Shown here: positions 36,801-47,960 of the stretch, one piece after another
Layout: the number at the start of each line of letters is the position of its first letter
Numbering within the stretch: position 1 is the stretch's first letter
Source: Sipunculus nudus
Taxonomy: Eukaryota > Annelida > Sipuncula > Golfingiida > Sipunculidae
Assembly: GCA_026874595.1 (NCBI GenBank)
Contig: CM049309.1
Location: 69,484,926 to 69,548,925, forward strand
Reading direction: 5' to 3'
DNA: 64,000 bases
The notes under the pieces: generated by a model
Databases searched by the model: none
Told to the model about the DNA's origin: nothing
The model's input: only the letters and a program-made list of their open reading frames with translations
Made by a program: the position numbers and the translations under genes

Positions 36801-38630
36801 TATTATGTATTTACCATTACTTCATACATTTCTACATTAATGTGCCAAAAAGTTATTTCTTTACACTAAACTAGGAAGAAAACCCTTAAAATGTGCTGAA
36901 TAAACATTTATCCTCAAATAAAATACTAAATTAACATTTATCCTCAAAGCAACCTATTCGCATACCAGGTATGTTATTTATACTTAAAATATAATGTTTT
37001 CTTCTTCAAATATTATGTTGCCTGCCACTAACTCGGTCAAAAACCATTTGCTTATTGCTTTACAAAAATTGAAATAAGCTTGCACCAGGTGTGATCAGTA
37101 GCAAAAAAAATAAAAATAGCACCAAAACCATCTGGTGACAGAACGCACACTTTCACAAGTGAAGATTTTTCAAGCTTCCAATCAGTTGTTCTCCTTTCAT
37201 GATTTTTCCACTTGTTTACAAATCATCATGCATGCGTGTGATTGGACTACTCATCACAAAGTCTTCTTAGAATAACAGACACCCCTGAACTGTGAGAACT
37301 CACACAGATAACCATAACAACATATAAAACAGGTGAACTGGAGATAGTAAGCCCATTTGCTGGATGGTTTGGCTTTAAAAATCCAAATAAACATCCCTGA
37401 AAATATATGATAGACTTTGAAAGCAAACTCTAAATTTGTAGTAATCATGAGAAAGTTGACTTTAGTATTTGTTCTTCTTTATGAAGGTAGTTGATACATT
37501 TCTTTCAGTACACTCATTAGCACACCATGGTGTTGAGACTTTTTCTGAAGGTTCATTAATCATGGAGACATACCCTCTGAGACAACATCAGACAATTCAC
37601 TAATTAACTTTGTAGGATTCTGTTCCAAAGAAATCGAGTGAAAGCATTAATTTAAGGTTTCAGATAACTACATTGTTCTTGTCTTGCTGAATGATTGCAC
37701 ATTAGCCGGGAAGGTCAAGGTCAAATGCAAACTTAATTTTGCATTCAGGTGCTTTGTTTATATGCAAATACATTTTGGTACCATGAAAAAAAAATGAATA
37801 TTTAGGACTTTTCATTATATAGCCAAAATCCAGCAAATCAGATGCTGAGTTCTAAAAAAAGATAAAGAAATAATAAATTGAAAGTATCAGTAATTTTAAA
37901 AAATCAATTTTCAAGATTTTCTAACTGAAATAAAAAATTTGATAAGCCCAAACTTTTGAACATGTCCAAACAATGAAATAGTAATTATAGTGAAAAGCTG
38001 GAAACCACAACATATTAACTTGTCATTACCAAACATTAAATGTGAATAAATAATTAAATAATTTAACTTAATTAATAATTAGTTTGATATCAGTGCAATT
38101 AATAAAGCATTAAATTACTGAACCCACAAATTCATACTGGATTATAGCCATCATTTTGCACTGAGGAGGAGTAGGAGACATTGGTTATGACATGAGCACT
38201 GTTGTCACCTGGTTGTCACCTGGTTGTCTCATAGTTGTCCAAGAGAGACCTGTACAGGAAGGTAACAGGGGTGATATTTCTGTGAAATAGGAGAGATAAG
38301 AGGTGCCTGCATCCTAGATATTGTCTGTAAAATGAGGTATGGCAGATTTTCAAGGGACCAAAATCAGGTGAATGGCAAGTTTATACATCATGTAGGAGAG
38401 GAGATTAGGGGTGTTGAGGGATGGGGTTCTCAACAGCCACTTTTTTGACATACTGTTGTACAAAGCTTATGTAAACCATTGTGCCATTTCATGTTCATTT
38501 GATATTTAATTTCCTGCATTGTATATTTATCATCTCATCTTAACTTTTATATTTTTGCCATGTCCATGTGGTCTTAAATTTTCAATTTTTTTCCCATGAT
38601 TGTCTGGTCCAGCAGCTCATAACTGTTCTC
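30850..38630. other. Intronic sequence with few repeats; no gene recognised
   Basis: This is the longest repeat-poor stretch. It includes the duplicated block at 31790-32100, a TAATTA-rich cluster at 33485-33545 and a direct 31-bp duplication (GCTATTTGAAATGTAAGGA... at 36032 and 36063). There are also short repeats of AACATTTATCCTCAAA (36902 and 36933) and GGTTGTCACCT (38205-38225). Frames here are under 100 residues and show no domain. Confidence 0.5.
31790..32100 (+). repeat. Old duplicated block, copy 1 (partner at 47.44-47.77 kb)
   Basis: Several phrases occur in the same order in both copies: AGTGTTGACAAAC/ATGTTGACAAAC, TTGTTGAAT(G/T)TGTTTGA, AGCAGGCCCCC/GGCAGGCCCCC followed by ATTATAAAC, GTGCCATGTGAT/GTGCAGTGATGT, and AAGGTATTATCTTTAATTAA/AGGGATTACCTTTAGTTTA. 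Divergence looks like roughly 30% with small indels. No terminal repeats are visible. Confidence 0.65.
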
Positions 38631-39738
38631 TTATTAGTTCACTCTGTGAACTTATGTCATGGCGCAGCGTCCGCCGTCCACTGTCAACTGTCCACTGTCT
38701 GTTACCAAATATCTCAACAGCCACTGCAGCTGCCTTCATGAAACTTTGCAGAATTACTGGTCATGGGATGAATATGCAAAAATAAGCTTTTGGTGGCGCC
38801 ACCTGTGTCGACCTAGATTCTGCGGACCAAAATGGTCTTTTTCACTTCTTCCAAGATAAGTCGAAAAGTATAAATATCATGGCCTTCATATCATAGGCAA
38901 AAGTTCCTTAGAGGAAGGGAAATAATTTGGGTGTAAATTGAGTCAAGTCATTTTCAAAATGGCGTCTCTACAGAACTTTAAATTGTGTTGATCGCAAAAT
39001 TTGGCAACTTGATATGTTTCCATACATGATGTATTGTCTGTTACCAAATATCTTAGGAACTGCTGCAGCCTTCAGTTTCAAATTTCACAGTAATATTGAT
39101 CATGTAACTGCTAAATGATAATGAACTCAAGGTGGTGCCACCTGTGTTGACCTACTTTCTGCTGGTTGTAATGGTCTTTTCATCTTTTTCCAAGATAAGT
39201 CATAAAGTATAAATATTTTGGATTTCATATCATAGTCAACAGTTCCTAAGAGGAAGGGGAATAATTTGAGTATAAATTCAGTCAAGTCATTTTCAAGATG
39301 GCTTCTCTACGGAACTTCAAATATGTTTCAATCGCAAATTTTGGCAACTTGATGTGTTTCCATACATGATGTATTGTCTGGTACCAAATATCTTAGGAAC
39401 TGCTGCAGCCTTCAGTTTCAAATTTCATAGGAATATTGATCATGTGACTTTCAAATAATTTTGACCTGCAGGTGGCGCCACCTGTATTGAGTTTCATTTG
39501 CTGTTGTTGAAAATTGCTCATATCTCAGGAGCATTGGTCTAAAATTGGCATGTGCATCAATCTTTGAAAGTTTCCTGTTAAAACTAGACAGGTTGGGCAA
39601 CCTACCTTGTGCAGTAGAATACTGTCCACTTGGAAAGGAATAAATGTTTTTTTCACATTCAATTTTTTTCTTTTTTAATCACCCCCCATCATGCACAGTA
39701 ATTCACAGAGTGAACATTAGACCCCTGGGTCTCTTGTT
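38631..39738 (+). mobile_element. Helentron-like tandem-core element (family F)
   Basis: GTTCACTCTGTGAA (38637-38650) is exactly inverted at 39702-39715 (TTCACAGAGTGAAC). The tail then has the hairpin GACCC-CT-GGGTC (39720-39731) and TCTTGTTTC. Inside the head lies CGCAGCGTCCGCCGTCC. The core has three units of 340 bp, marked by TACCAAATATCT at about 38703, 39043 and 39383. GGTGGCGCCACC occurs at 38792 and 39471, and GGTGGTGCCACC at 39131. Confidence 0.75.
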
Positions 39739-39739
39739 T

Positions 39740-41900
39740 CAATATTCCTTTCCGTCTGAACTTGACTGCAATATTTTTTCTTGTCCATCTGGCCTTGACT
39801 TCTCAGATTTCACTTGTCCATCATGATCTTTTCTTAAATTTGTGTTATTCATGTCCAGTTGGCCTGTTTGATCTTACATTAATTTAGTGTTTTTGCTCTG
39901 GTTGGTATAATTTAAACTTTCCTTTTCTCCTCATGTCCATCTGGTTGCAATATTTTAGTGTTTCCAAGTAAGTCTTAGACGGGATGTATTCTGGTACATC
40001 CACAGACCATCTGTCCATTAACCAGTGTAGCCATGATAACTTACCAGGGCTTTGATGGATTTTTCCGAAACTCATCAGAACTACTCACCAGAACTATTTA
40101 TCAATGGCTGATCTCCCCCAGTTTTGATGAGCAGCCAGGCAAAATGCATGTATATTTAATGATGTCAGAGTTCACCAGACTTTGCTAGTTTCATCATGAT
40201 GTACCAAAAGTATGACGGCTTTTCATTAAACTCTTGTAAATATTTACCAATAAAGTTTATGGCCTGAATTAACTACTCGCAAAATCCACATATTTAATGA
40301 GGTCAGAGATCATAAGACATACAACAGGTGGATTATGAACTCTTGCTATGCTCCTATTACTTATGTTCAGTGCATGTGTCAAGTTATTATTTTCTTAACT
40401 GGTGCAAGGACTCAGTTTTCATTGATACAGATTGCATGTTGAATTCCTGTGACAGTAGTCACTTAAAAACTAACCTCTGGAGATAGGATTTGGATGCTTC
40501 ATGCACTAAGAACACTTGGGATAACATAAAAATGACTGTATAATTACCTGGATCATTCTTTACAGACAAAACTCACTTATGTTTCCATGGAGTCATCTGG
40601 TCACATGGATGATTGATATATGTAATTAACGTGCATTGATAATTCATAATGTAGATTAATTTATTTACTAATTATATTACTTGGTGAGTTTGTGGAAATT
40701 GATTTCTTTTGTCATAAATTATTCAGGAGAAAAGAACTTCTGTTGTTCAGAAGACCATTCCTTCATTAAAGACCAAAACAAAAAAGATCATTAAGAAGAA
40801 ATAAATAGATTTACTCCCATATCAGTGAAGAAATTAAAAGTACAACGGTTTCCTAATTGATGTACAATTTCTGTTACCTACCTGACCATTAACTTTTTAT
40901 TAAGAAAGAGGAAATGTAACAGGATTTAATATGCTTTCAGAGTTTCTTGCTTAACATTAAAAAGTCACAATAATGCAATTACTACCTTATTTTCAATTCG
41001 GTAATCATATTTCCAAGTGCATAAATTTTTTCTTTAAATTCTACAGAATCAAACTTTGTGTGCAAATAACATTTGGAAGTGAAAAAATAAATTGATTGAT
41101 GCTCTACATTTGATTGATAATGGTAAACACAGAGGGATTGTAACCTGATGATTAAATTAGCATTATTTATACATAAATATTTCCATAAGTGCTGTTGTTG
41201 CTATGATGACTTGTCCTCTATAACCTTAGGAACATTAACAGTTGTAATATGGCCTGGGTGCAGTTGTGACTGTTTATTATGTTGCTGTAAGTTTTGAAAT
41301 TTATTCACTAGAGGACAGCCACATGTTTTCATTAAGGCCTGCAAATCTACAGCCAGTATGAGACAGTGGGACAATGCGTGCAGTGCCAAGCTGAACCTGT
41401 GTGCTTTCCATTAAATAACTTGAACCGAGTTTAACTATGTGTCCAGCCATGATGCATTGTATTTACAATATGAAAGAGATGTGTCCTGTAGCTATCATGT
41501 CATATCCATACATACAAATATAAGGGAATGCACAATCTTCTTCAACTTTCACATGACATACTTTTATACTTTCTCTTTAGTATTTGTACACATGAACGCA
41601 GAGGTTTTGAAGATAAAGAGGTTTTATCATTATTACTTCATATTTCCAGGAAAGAAATTAGATAACTGCAGTTTGGTTAAAACCTATCCATTTTTGATAA
41701 AGGTTTATGTAGGACCCATTTGTCAAGTCAGGCAGGCAAGCAGCAGGTGACTTATGATTGCCTTCCCACCATTTTCTGTAACTTTTACTTGGCCCTAGCA
41801 AGCAATTAACCGTCAGTGTCTAGCTCTGTTGCTTCTGATTTTACAACTGCTTAAAGGGAATTAAAATACAGATACCTGTACCTACATTGATTCTTACTGT
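39740..41900. other. Intronic sequence, no gene or element recognised
   Basis: 39735-40075 contains TGTCCATCTGG/TGTCCAGTTGG-type phrases spaced about 60-80 bp, possibly a decayed repeat. The remainder is AT-rich without signature. Confidence 0.45.
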
Positions 41901-41904
41901 ATTT

Positions 41905-42400
41905 TAAAGTGAACCTGTGAGCCTATTCCATATGGCACCCATACATTAACCCATACTATCTCAAAGAAGGCTGAAGCTAGTATCACCAAATTTTGTGCAA
42001 AAATCAGTCACATGTCAAACATTGTTGAATTGTGGGGACATCTGCATTGTCTTACATTTTACATGGAATAGCTATGAAATCTTCAAAAAATTTTCTCAAA
42101 AGATGTCAAGCCAAATTGTTTAAAATTTCACCCACAAAAAACTAGGAATGAGCTCACTCAGGCTTGTTCGAATGTTTCCAGTTTGATGATTTTTCTCTGA
42201 GTTACAGATGGCTAAACTTAGTAATTTTTCCAAATAAGCATTCTAAAATTACAATCTCAGAAACAGCAGGAGCTAGCATCACAAAATATAATTATGCGAA
42301 AGTTGGTGACACCTGCGTCAAACATTTTTTTGTATGGGGTCATCTGTAATATATGAGAAGCTGAAATAAGTCATTATGCCAAGTAAACATACTATGATTA
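41905..42400 (+). mobile_element. 5' portion of a second family B element abutting exon C
   Basis: The head GTGAACCTGTGAGCCTATTCC (41911) matches family B (GCGAACCTGTGAGCTTATGC). It is followed by CTATCTCAAAGAAGGCTGAAG, AGCATCACAAAAT and related family B phrases. GCCAAGTAAACATACTATGA (42379-42398) matches GGCCAAGTAAGCATACTGA at 22091-22109. No tail is present; the repeat ends about 15 bp before the exon C splice acceptor. Confidence 0.65.
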
Positions 42401-42413
42401 TTATATGTTACAG

Positions 42414-42533
42414 ATTCTTTGGCTGATACAGCTGAGCTGGTTACAGTGGCTGCTTGTGATGCTAGGGATGGCGTTGTCTGGAAGTGTGCTCCTCATGGTC
42501 TTCTGGCCAGCAGTGAAAGATGATGACAAAAAG
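42414..42533 (+). CDS. YIPF1: YIPF1/YIPF2 homologue, exon C (membrane segment 4)
   Basis: This exon has 40 codons, phase 0 at both ends, with acceptor TTATATGTTACAG and donor AAG|GTAGGA. It starts ILWLIQLSWLQWLLVMLG and continues into the helix ALSGSVLLMVFWPAV, followed by the acidic/basic KDDDKK. It aligns with the family's ILWIIP...SGSLLAMTFWPAV segment; FWPAV followed by a charged loop is diagnostic of YIPF1/2. The upstream intron is 38,139 bp. The acceptor's pyrimidine tract is poor, and repeat-derived DNA (a second copy of the 20.8-23.7 kb family) reaches to within a few tens of bases of it. The exon is certain from protein similarity; its inclusion efficiency cannot be judged from sequence. 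Confidence 0.94.
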
Positions 42534-42705
42534 GTAGGAGGGCTGTAGAAACCAAACAAAGTACTCATAGACATTGATATTGTGTAGAAACCAAACAAAG
42601 TACTCTCAGACATTGATATGGATATGGATAGAGCATAGAATACATGATGACATGCAGAGGCAGCAGGCTCCTGCATTGGTTCAATATTTGTGATTGCTTG
42701 TGGTT

Positions 42706-44376
42706 TTTTATGCCCCCACCACAAAGTGGCCGGGGCATATAGTTTTACCCATGTCCGTCCTTCCGTCATTCCGAAATCAAACAGTTGTACGGATTTTTTT
42801 TCGCAATGCCTGCAGATATTGGCCTGATTTTTTGTGTGTGGGCAGATAATGACCAGTTACTGATCGAGTTTGCGTTTTGTCCCGGTTGACCTACTTTAGA
42901 CCGTTTTACGGCTCCTAAACTTAGAAAATTTCATGAAAAATAGAAATTTTCATGACAAATACACATGTACGGACTTTTTTTCGCAATGCCTGCAGATATT
43001 GGTCTGATTTTTGGTATGTATGCAGATTATGACCAGTTACAGATAGAGTTCGCGTTTTGTCCCAGTTGACCTTCTTTTGATTGTTTTACGGCTCATTAAC
43101 TTAGAAAATTTTATGAAAAATAGAAATTTTTATGACAAATACACATGTACGGACTTTTTTTCGCAATGCCTGCAGATATTGGCCTGATTTTTGGTGTGTA
43201 TGCAGATATTGACTAGTTACAGATTGAGTTCGCGTTTTGTCCCAGTTGACCTACTTTTGACCGTTTTACGGCTCCTAAACATAGAAAATTTCATGAAAAA
43301 TATAAATTTTCATGACAAATACACATGTACGGACTTTTTTTTTGCAATGCCTGCAGATACCGCCCTAATTTTTTATGTTTGGGCATATAATGACCAGTTA
43401 CAGATCAAGTTAGCGTTTTGTCCCGGTTGACCTACTTTTGATTTTTTTACGGCACCTAAACATAGAAAATTTCATGAAAAATATAAAATTTCATGACAAA
43501 TGTACATGTACAGCTGTTTTTAGCCCTCAGCTCATAGGATGATGGGCTATTGTCGTCACCCAAGCTGTCCGTCTATCTGTCCGTCCATCTGTCTCTCAGG
43601 AACCATTGTGTGGATTTTCACAAAACTTACTTTGCTCATTGGGACTGATGGTCTGTAGTTGCTGCACAATTTTGGTGGCGTCACCTGTAATTTCTGATTT
43701 TTTAATGAAATTTTATCGAATTTTTAAATTTTGGCCTTTTGTGCGGGATATCTCCAAAGGTATTCAACTAAGGAACTTCATTACTTCAGTGCTTTTGCAT
43801 CATATTTACAAAATCTTGGTCAAGTTCAAAGATGGGTGGTCTTGACTTACTTTTCTAGGTCACAGAGCTTAGTATAGAAAAAAACTTAGGGGGATATTTC
43901 TCAGGAAGAATTTGGTGGATTGTTATAAAACATGGTACATACCTCTCCAATTTGAATTTATAACTGATTATCAACTTTTGCTAATATTCTAGTTTCGCAG
44001 TGCAATGCTTACAGATACTGGCCCAATGTTTGGTGTGTGGGCGCATAATGACCACTTACAGATCGAGTTCGCGTTTCGTCCCAGTTAACCTATTTTTGAC
44101 CAAATGACAGATCCTGAACATAGAAAATTTCATGAAAGACAGAAATTTTTATGAAAAATGCACATGTATGAACTTTTTTTCACAATGCCTGCATACTGGA
44201 CTGATTTTTGGTGTGTTGCTTGATAATGACCTGTTACAGATCCAGTTTGCATTTTGCCCTTCTTGACCTACTTTTGACCATACAACAACTCCTGAACTTA
44301 AAAAATTTTACAAAATTTAACAAATGTTTCTAATTTGCCCCAGGCGGGGGCATTCGTGTCATTCCAACACATCTAG
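42706..44376 (+). mobile_element. Helitron-like element ending CTAG (family E), interrupted
   Basis: ATGCCCCC (42710-42717) is inverted as GGGGGCAT (44346-44353). The tail continues GTGT-CATTCCA-ACAC (44356-44370) and AT-CTAG (44373-44376) before a T run, as in Helitron 3' ends. The core has a 180-bp unit marked by CGCAATGCCTGCAGATA at about 42803, 42982, 43162 and 43343, and decayed units after 44000. The array is split by the insertion described next. No coding sequence for a transposition protein is present. Confidence 0.7.
43521..43992 (+). mobile_element. Element nested inside family E
   Basis: The family E unit breaks after a T run at about 43520 and resumes at TTTCGCAGTGCAATGC (43993). 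The intervening 472 bp begins TAGCCCTCAGCTCATAGGATG and runs to ATGGGCTA, with a possible AGCCC/GGGCT stem. It then has (GTCCGTC/TATCTGTCC) words and GGTGGCGTCACC at 43673-43684, and ends with CTAG (43989-43992). Confidence 0.55.
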
Positions 44377-46990
44377 TTTTTCCAAATTCCAGTAAAATTA
44401 TAATAGCCAAGCCTTTGTTCAATGAACATGGAATGATACTTTTTTACTCAGTTTTTGAAGATAATGACCAATTTCACATGTTCTCAGAGGCTGATGAGAA
44501 CATTTCAAAACAATTCAAAATTCAATTAGTATATCTGATAGGCCATTGTGTAACACATTATTACATCATTTTTAGATGAGCTTTGTGGGCCAAGGGTCAG
44601 TAAGAACCTGCTTGCACAAAATAATGACAGATGTTTCACCAAGAGATTTATATGAGTTAATGCTAAAAATATCAATTCAAATAAGACAGGAAATTAGTAT
44701 CAAAATATGTTATGACATCATAATAACAATAGTCCAATACAGTTGATTCTAGTAATTCCATTCAACCAATGCTATAGTCATGTCTGGATCCAACCAGTCT
44801 TATAGACATGCAAGTAAAGGGGTAATTTATAGTTTTCATCAGGTTTAAATCTTTTTAAAGAATATACACTTTAACATGAGTATATAGTATGATGACAGGT
44901 ATACCGGTAATCATATTTGGAAGAATAAATGAATAACAGCAGTGAGGCCTCTAAAAGAAAGTGGAGAATTTTCAGCAAAACTGTTTTAATTAATCTAAAT
45001 AGAAGACACTATACAGTCACACAACAAGTATAATGAGGAAGAGCCAGTTGTACAGATCATTCCATCAAACAACAAAAATAAAAAAGAGACAAACAAAAAA
45101 AGAAAAAAAAAGAAGGAAAACATCTCTGAAAAGCTTGGATCATTTGCTTCTGGTAGCTATATCTGGACCACTTTTCAACAAGATTCACATCGGGTAGATT
45201 TGATGGCACTGAAACCAGGCTGATTAAGCATCTTACCATTCATGTTCCTCACATCTAGTAATTTAGCGGGCTGCAGAAACGGACAGCAGCAAGCCTACAT
45301 GTTAGTTAGGCAGTGCTGCTGCTGGTATAGCCCTTAAATTGTCTACAGCTTCCAGACAGCAGGGACCTGTAAGTTGTACCGTTGTCGTAGAAATAACTGG
45401 ACTTTGATCGCTCCTCGAGCGATTCTGAGTGATCTAACGCAGCCTGCCTGTGGTTATGTCCCTTTTATCAGTCCCTTTGTGAAGGTTCTTTCATTGACAT
45501 CATCATTGAGCCCAAATTGTCCACATCCATTAAAGTTTTCAATTACAGACTTCTGACAAAAGTTCTCAACTCAGATCACCAGGGCTAGCTATGTGCCAAG
45601 AGTTTGTGGTGATTTTTTTTTTTGCACTTTCTTCTTATTGCTTCAGTCAGGAGGGTACTTGTTCATTTCCATTTGTGTGTGTGTTTGTATGTGTGTTCAT
45701 AACAGAACTCTTTCAATCATGAAAGCAATCACATGAAAATTCCCAGGCATCTCAGGAATGGGCCATGGAAATAGATTATATTTTGGCGTAGGTCTGGCTC
45801 ATGATCCAGGTACAGGAAGGACTTCCAGGAATTTTTACAAATGTGCAGTCACATATGCCCGATTGAACATGGGAATCTTGGCAAATAAGTGAATGCAAAC
45901 ACTTGTTTGTTAATATATACCAATTAAAATGGGAATATTGGCCAGTGAATGATTGGAAACACAAGTTGTGGAGTACTTCTCATTAAGGACTGCTCACATG
46001 TTGGAGGCCTGCATTCTTATCATGCATATTTCAAATTTTTATGATACTTTTTGCCATATAGTGATTCTACTATTATTGTTATAATCATAATAATAATAAT
46101 TAACAAACATATCAGAAATGAATAAAGAATAAAATAAATGTTTATTTCATTATTTTAAAGTTATATACCATCTTACTGTTAACATTAAATATATAAGTAA
46201 TTTCCTTCCTGACAGCAATTTATTTTTCATTTTTTAAGTAAGAAGTATAGAAGAGCTATTCATGATATAAGCAATGAATTTTCAGTGAAAATGTAAAAAA
46301 AAATTATACAGCTTGTAAATATTATTTGATTTAAGGTACCAAGGGAATTGATATCAGACTTACACACAGCAACTCCATTCGAGCCTTTGTCCCAAAGGGA
46401 GCAACTACTCAAACTCTAATTTTTTACAGAAATGTTTTATATGTGACAAGAAATCAAGACAAGTTATTTATTTAATTACATGTTAAAATCTGTTTCTTTT
46501 ATGTTGAACTGGACCATTCCACTTATCAGTATTTTTCATATGATCATGCAGTTTGCTTTACATACTCAGAATTTAATTTTTTTTCTCCAGTTTCTCTTTG
46601 TAAATTCTTCTTTTGAACATACCATGAAATGTTTTCTGAGTTTAGTGTGTTGTTTATCTGGTCACTCTTCATTACTTTCCATGTCACTCTTAAATCTTAA
46701 AAATATATTTAATCTCGCAAATATTCACTTATCCCACAGTATAGTGGTTGTGAATACATGGCTCAGTAGGAAATCATATTGGACTGATAGGGCAATCTTT
46801 AGTTGTGACAAAAGTCATTATTAAGGTCAAGCAAACATATTCCAAATCTCATTATATTATCATATAACATAATTGCATATGAAAAAAATATTAATATAGA
46901 TTTTACATAAAATGAGCCCAATTCCTGGAGGAAAAACATTTTTTTATCTATTTTTCCACTAAAAACATGAGGTTGTGTGATTTGTTCAAA
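44377..46990. other. Intronic sequence, no gene or element recognised
   Basis: This is AT-rich with an A-rich tract at 45068-45115. The 114-residue plus-strand frame at 46480-46824 is hydrophobic only because the DNA is T-rich; no domain or splice context supports it. Confidence 0.5.
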
Positions 46991-47003
46991 AACTATGGGC
47001 ACA

Positions 47004-47237
47004 TCTATGAGCACTGTCAAATCGGCAGTGACGTCACACACTGGGAAATCCCCTGCGACTAAAAATTCTAGATCTCAGTAAAAGCACAGTATTTCTGCCT
47101 CTGTCAGTCCCAAATTTTCAGCAGAGAATAAAAACAACATGCATAACTAGATCTGAGTTGTTGATAAAATTCAGTCCATGATGTCACACGTGTACCAGCC
47201 AATCAAATCAGGGCAAAGTCTGGGATCTGGGTGAAAT
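47004..47237 (-). repeat. 234-bp repeat, copy 2 (piggyBac-like 3' end)
   Basis: This copy has the same length and order as 9567-9800. On the minus strand the end of the Cys-rich frame is still readable as FHPDPRLCPDLIGWYTC. Flanks differ from copy 1 on both sides, so this is an independent insertion or internal-deletion derivative. Confidence 0.8.
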
Positions 47238-47439
47238 TACTTAACCTTATGAGAAAACTGAACTGCAACAACCATCCATCCTACTTCATTAATTGTTAAC
47301 AGCCAGTAATTTATTATTAAAGGTGCCCATTCACCTACCTTTTGAAAAAAAATTTGTGATTTTTGGTTTCCTCTGTATATATATTAATGTTCTAAGGGTA
47401 GTTTTATTTTTTTAAAGTTTTTATAAGGCCTTAGTTAAG

Positions 47440-47775
47440 GATGTATGAACTTGTTTATCAACAACCCTTTTGTTGACAGAGAAATGTTGACAAACGGGAA
47501 AAACATGTAACATAAGGTGGTAGGTTGCATATATTCATAGGTAGAATTAGAAAGGTCACTTGTTGTAAAAGGCCATTTGCAAAGCTCTGGCTTATTTGAC
47601 TTGCTAAAAAAGCCCTTGTTGAATTTGTTTGATTATTTTGGCAGGCCCCCACATATTATAAACATGTTGATATAAACAAACATGCAGCCTGTGTGCAGTG
47701 ATGTGTGCATTTTCTGGACAATTTTAATAAAAGCTCCAAGGGATTACCTTTAGTTTATGAAGGTCAGATGGGTGA
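47440..47775 (+). repeat. Old duplicated block, copy 2
   Basis: It is collinear with 31790-32100. Its first part (AACTTGTTTATCAACAA... AACATGTAACATAAGG) also resembles 11717-11800. Confidence 0.65.
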
Positions 47776-47960
47776 TTAGGCCCCTTCAAGCCGAGAGTCC
47801 AGAAATAAGATAAAGAATACAGTTGAAGTGTAAATGCCCATCTATATGGTATATGTTGCCATTTCCTGTTCTGGTAGGATTTAGCTGTTTGGAAGCCACA
47901 GGAAACATAGCATGTTTGTCTGCAGTCAGAAATTCAACAAACATTTACTAGGATAGGCAT

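Larger units (their letters stand above)
4275..42413 (+). other. YIPF intron between exons B and C (38.1 kb)
   Basis: This very long intron runs from GTAAGT to TGTTACAG and is phase 0. It is filled mainly with interspersed repeats described separately. No nested protein-coding gene was recognised on either strand. Confidence 0.85.

Noticed and set aside
21232-38859. Recurring peptide WWRHL in frames at 21.2, 29.9 and 38.7 kb, which looked like a conserved protein motif
   Set aside because: It is the translation of TGGTGGCGCCACCT, and the flanking codons do not keep frame between copies, so conservation is at DNA level.
46480-46824. 114-residue hydrophobic plus-strand frame
   Set aside because: The hydrophobicity follows from T-rich DNA; there is no domain, no splice context and no similarity I recognise.
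9392-47041. Shared frame MCDVTA(E/D)LTVLID at 9392-9604 and 46799-47041 as a small protein
   Set aside because: It is the antisense reading of the two 234-bp repeat copies, and the frames diverge immediately outside the repeat.
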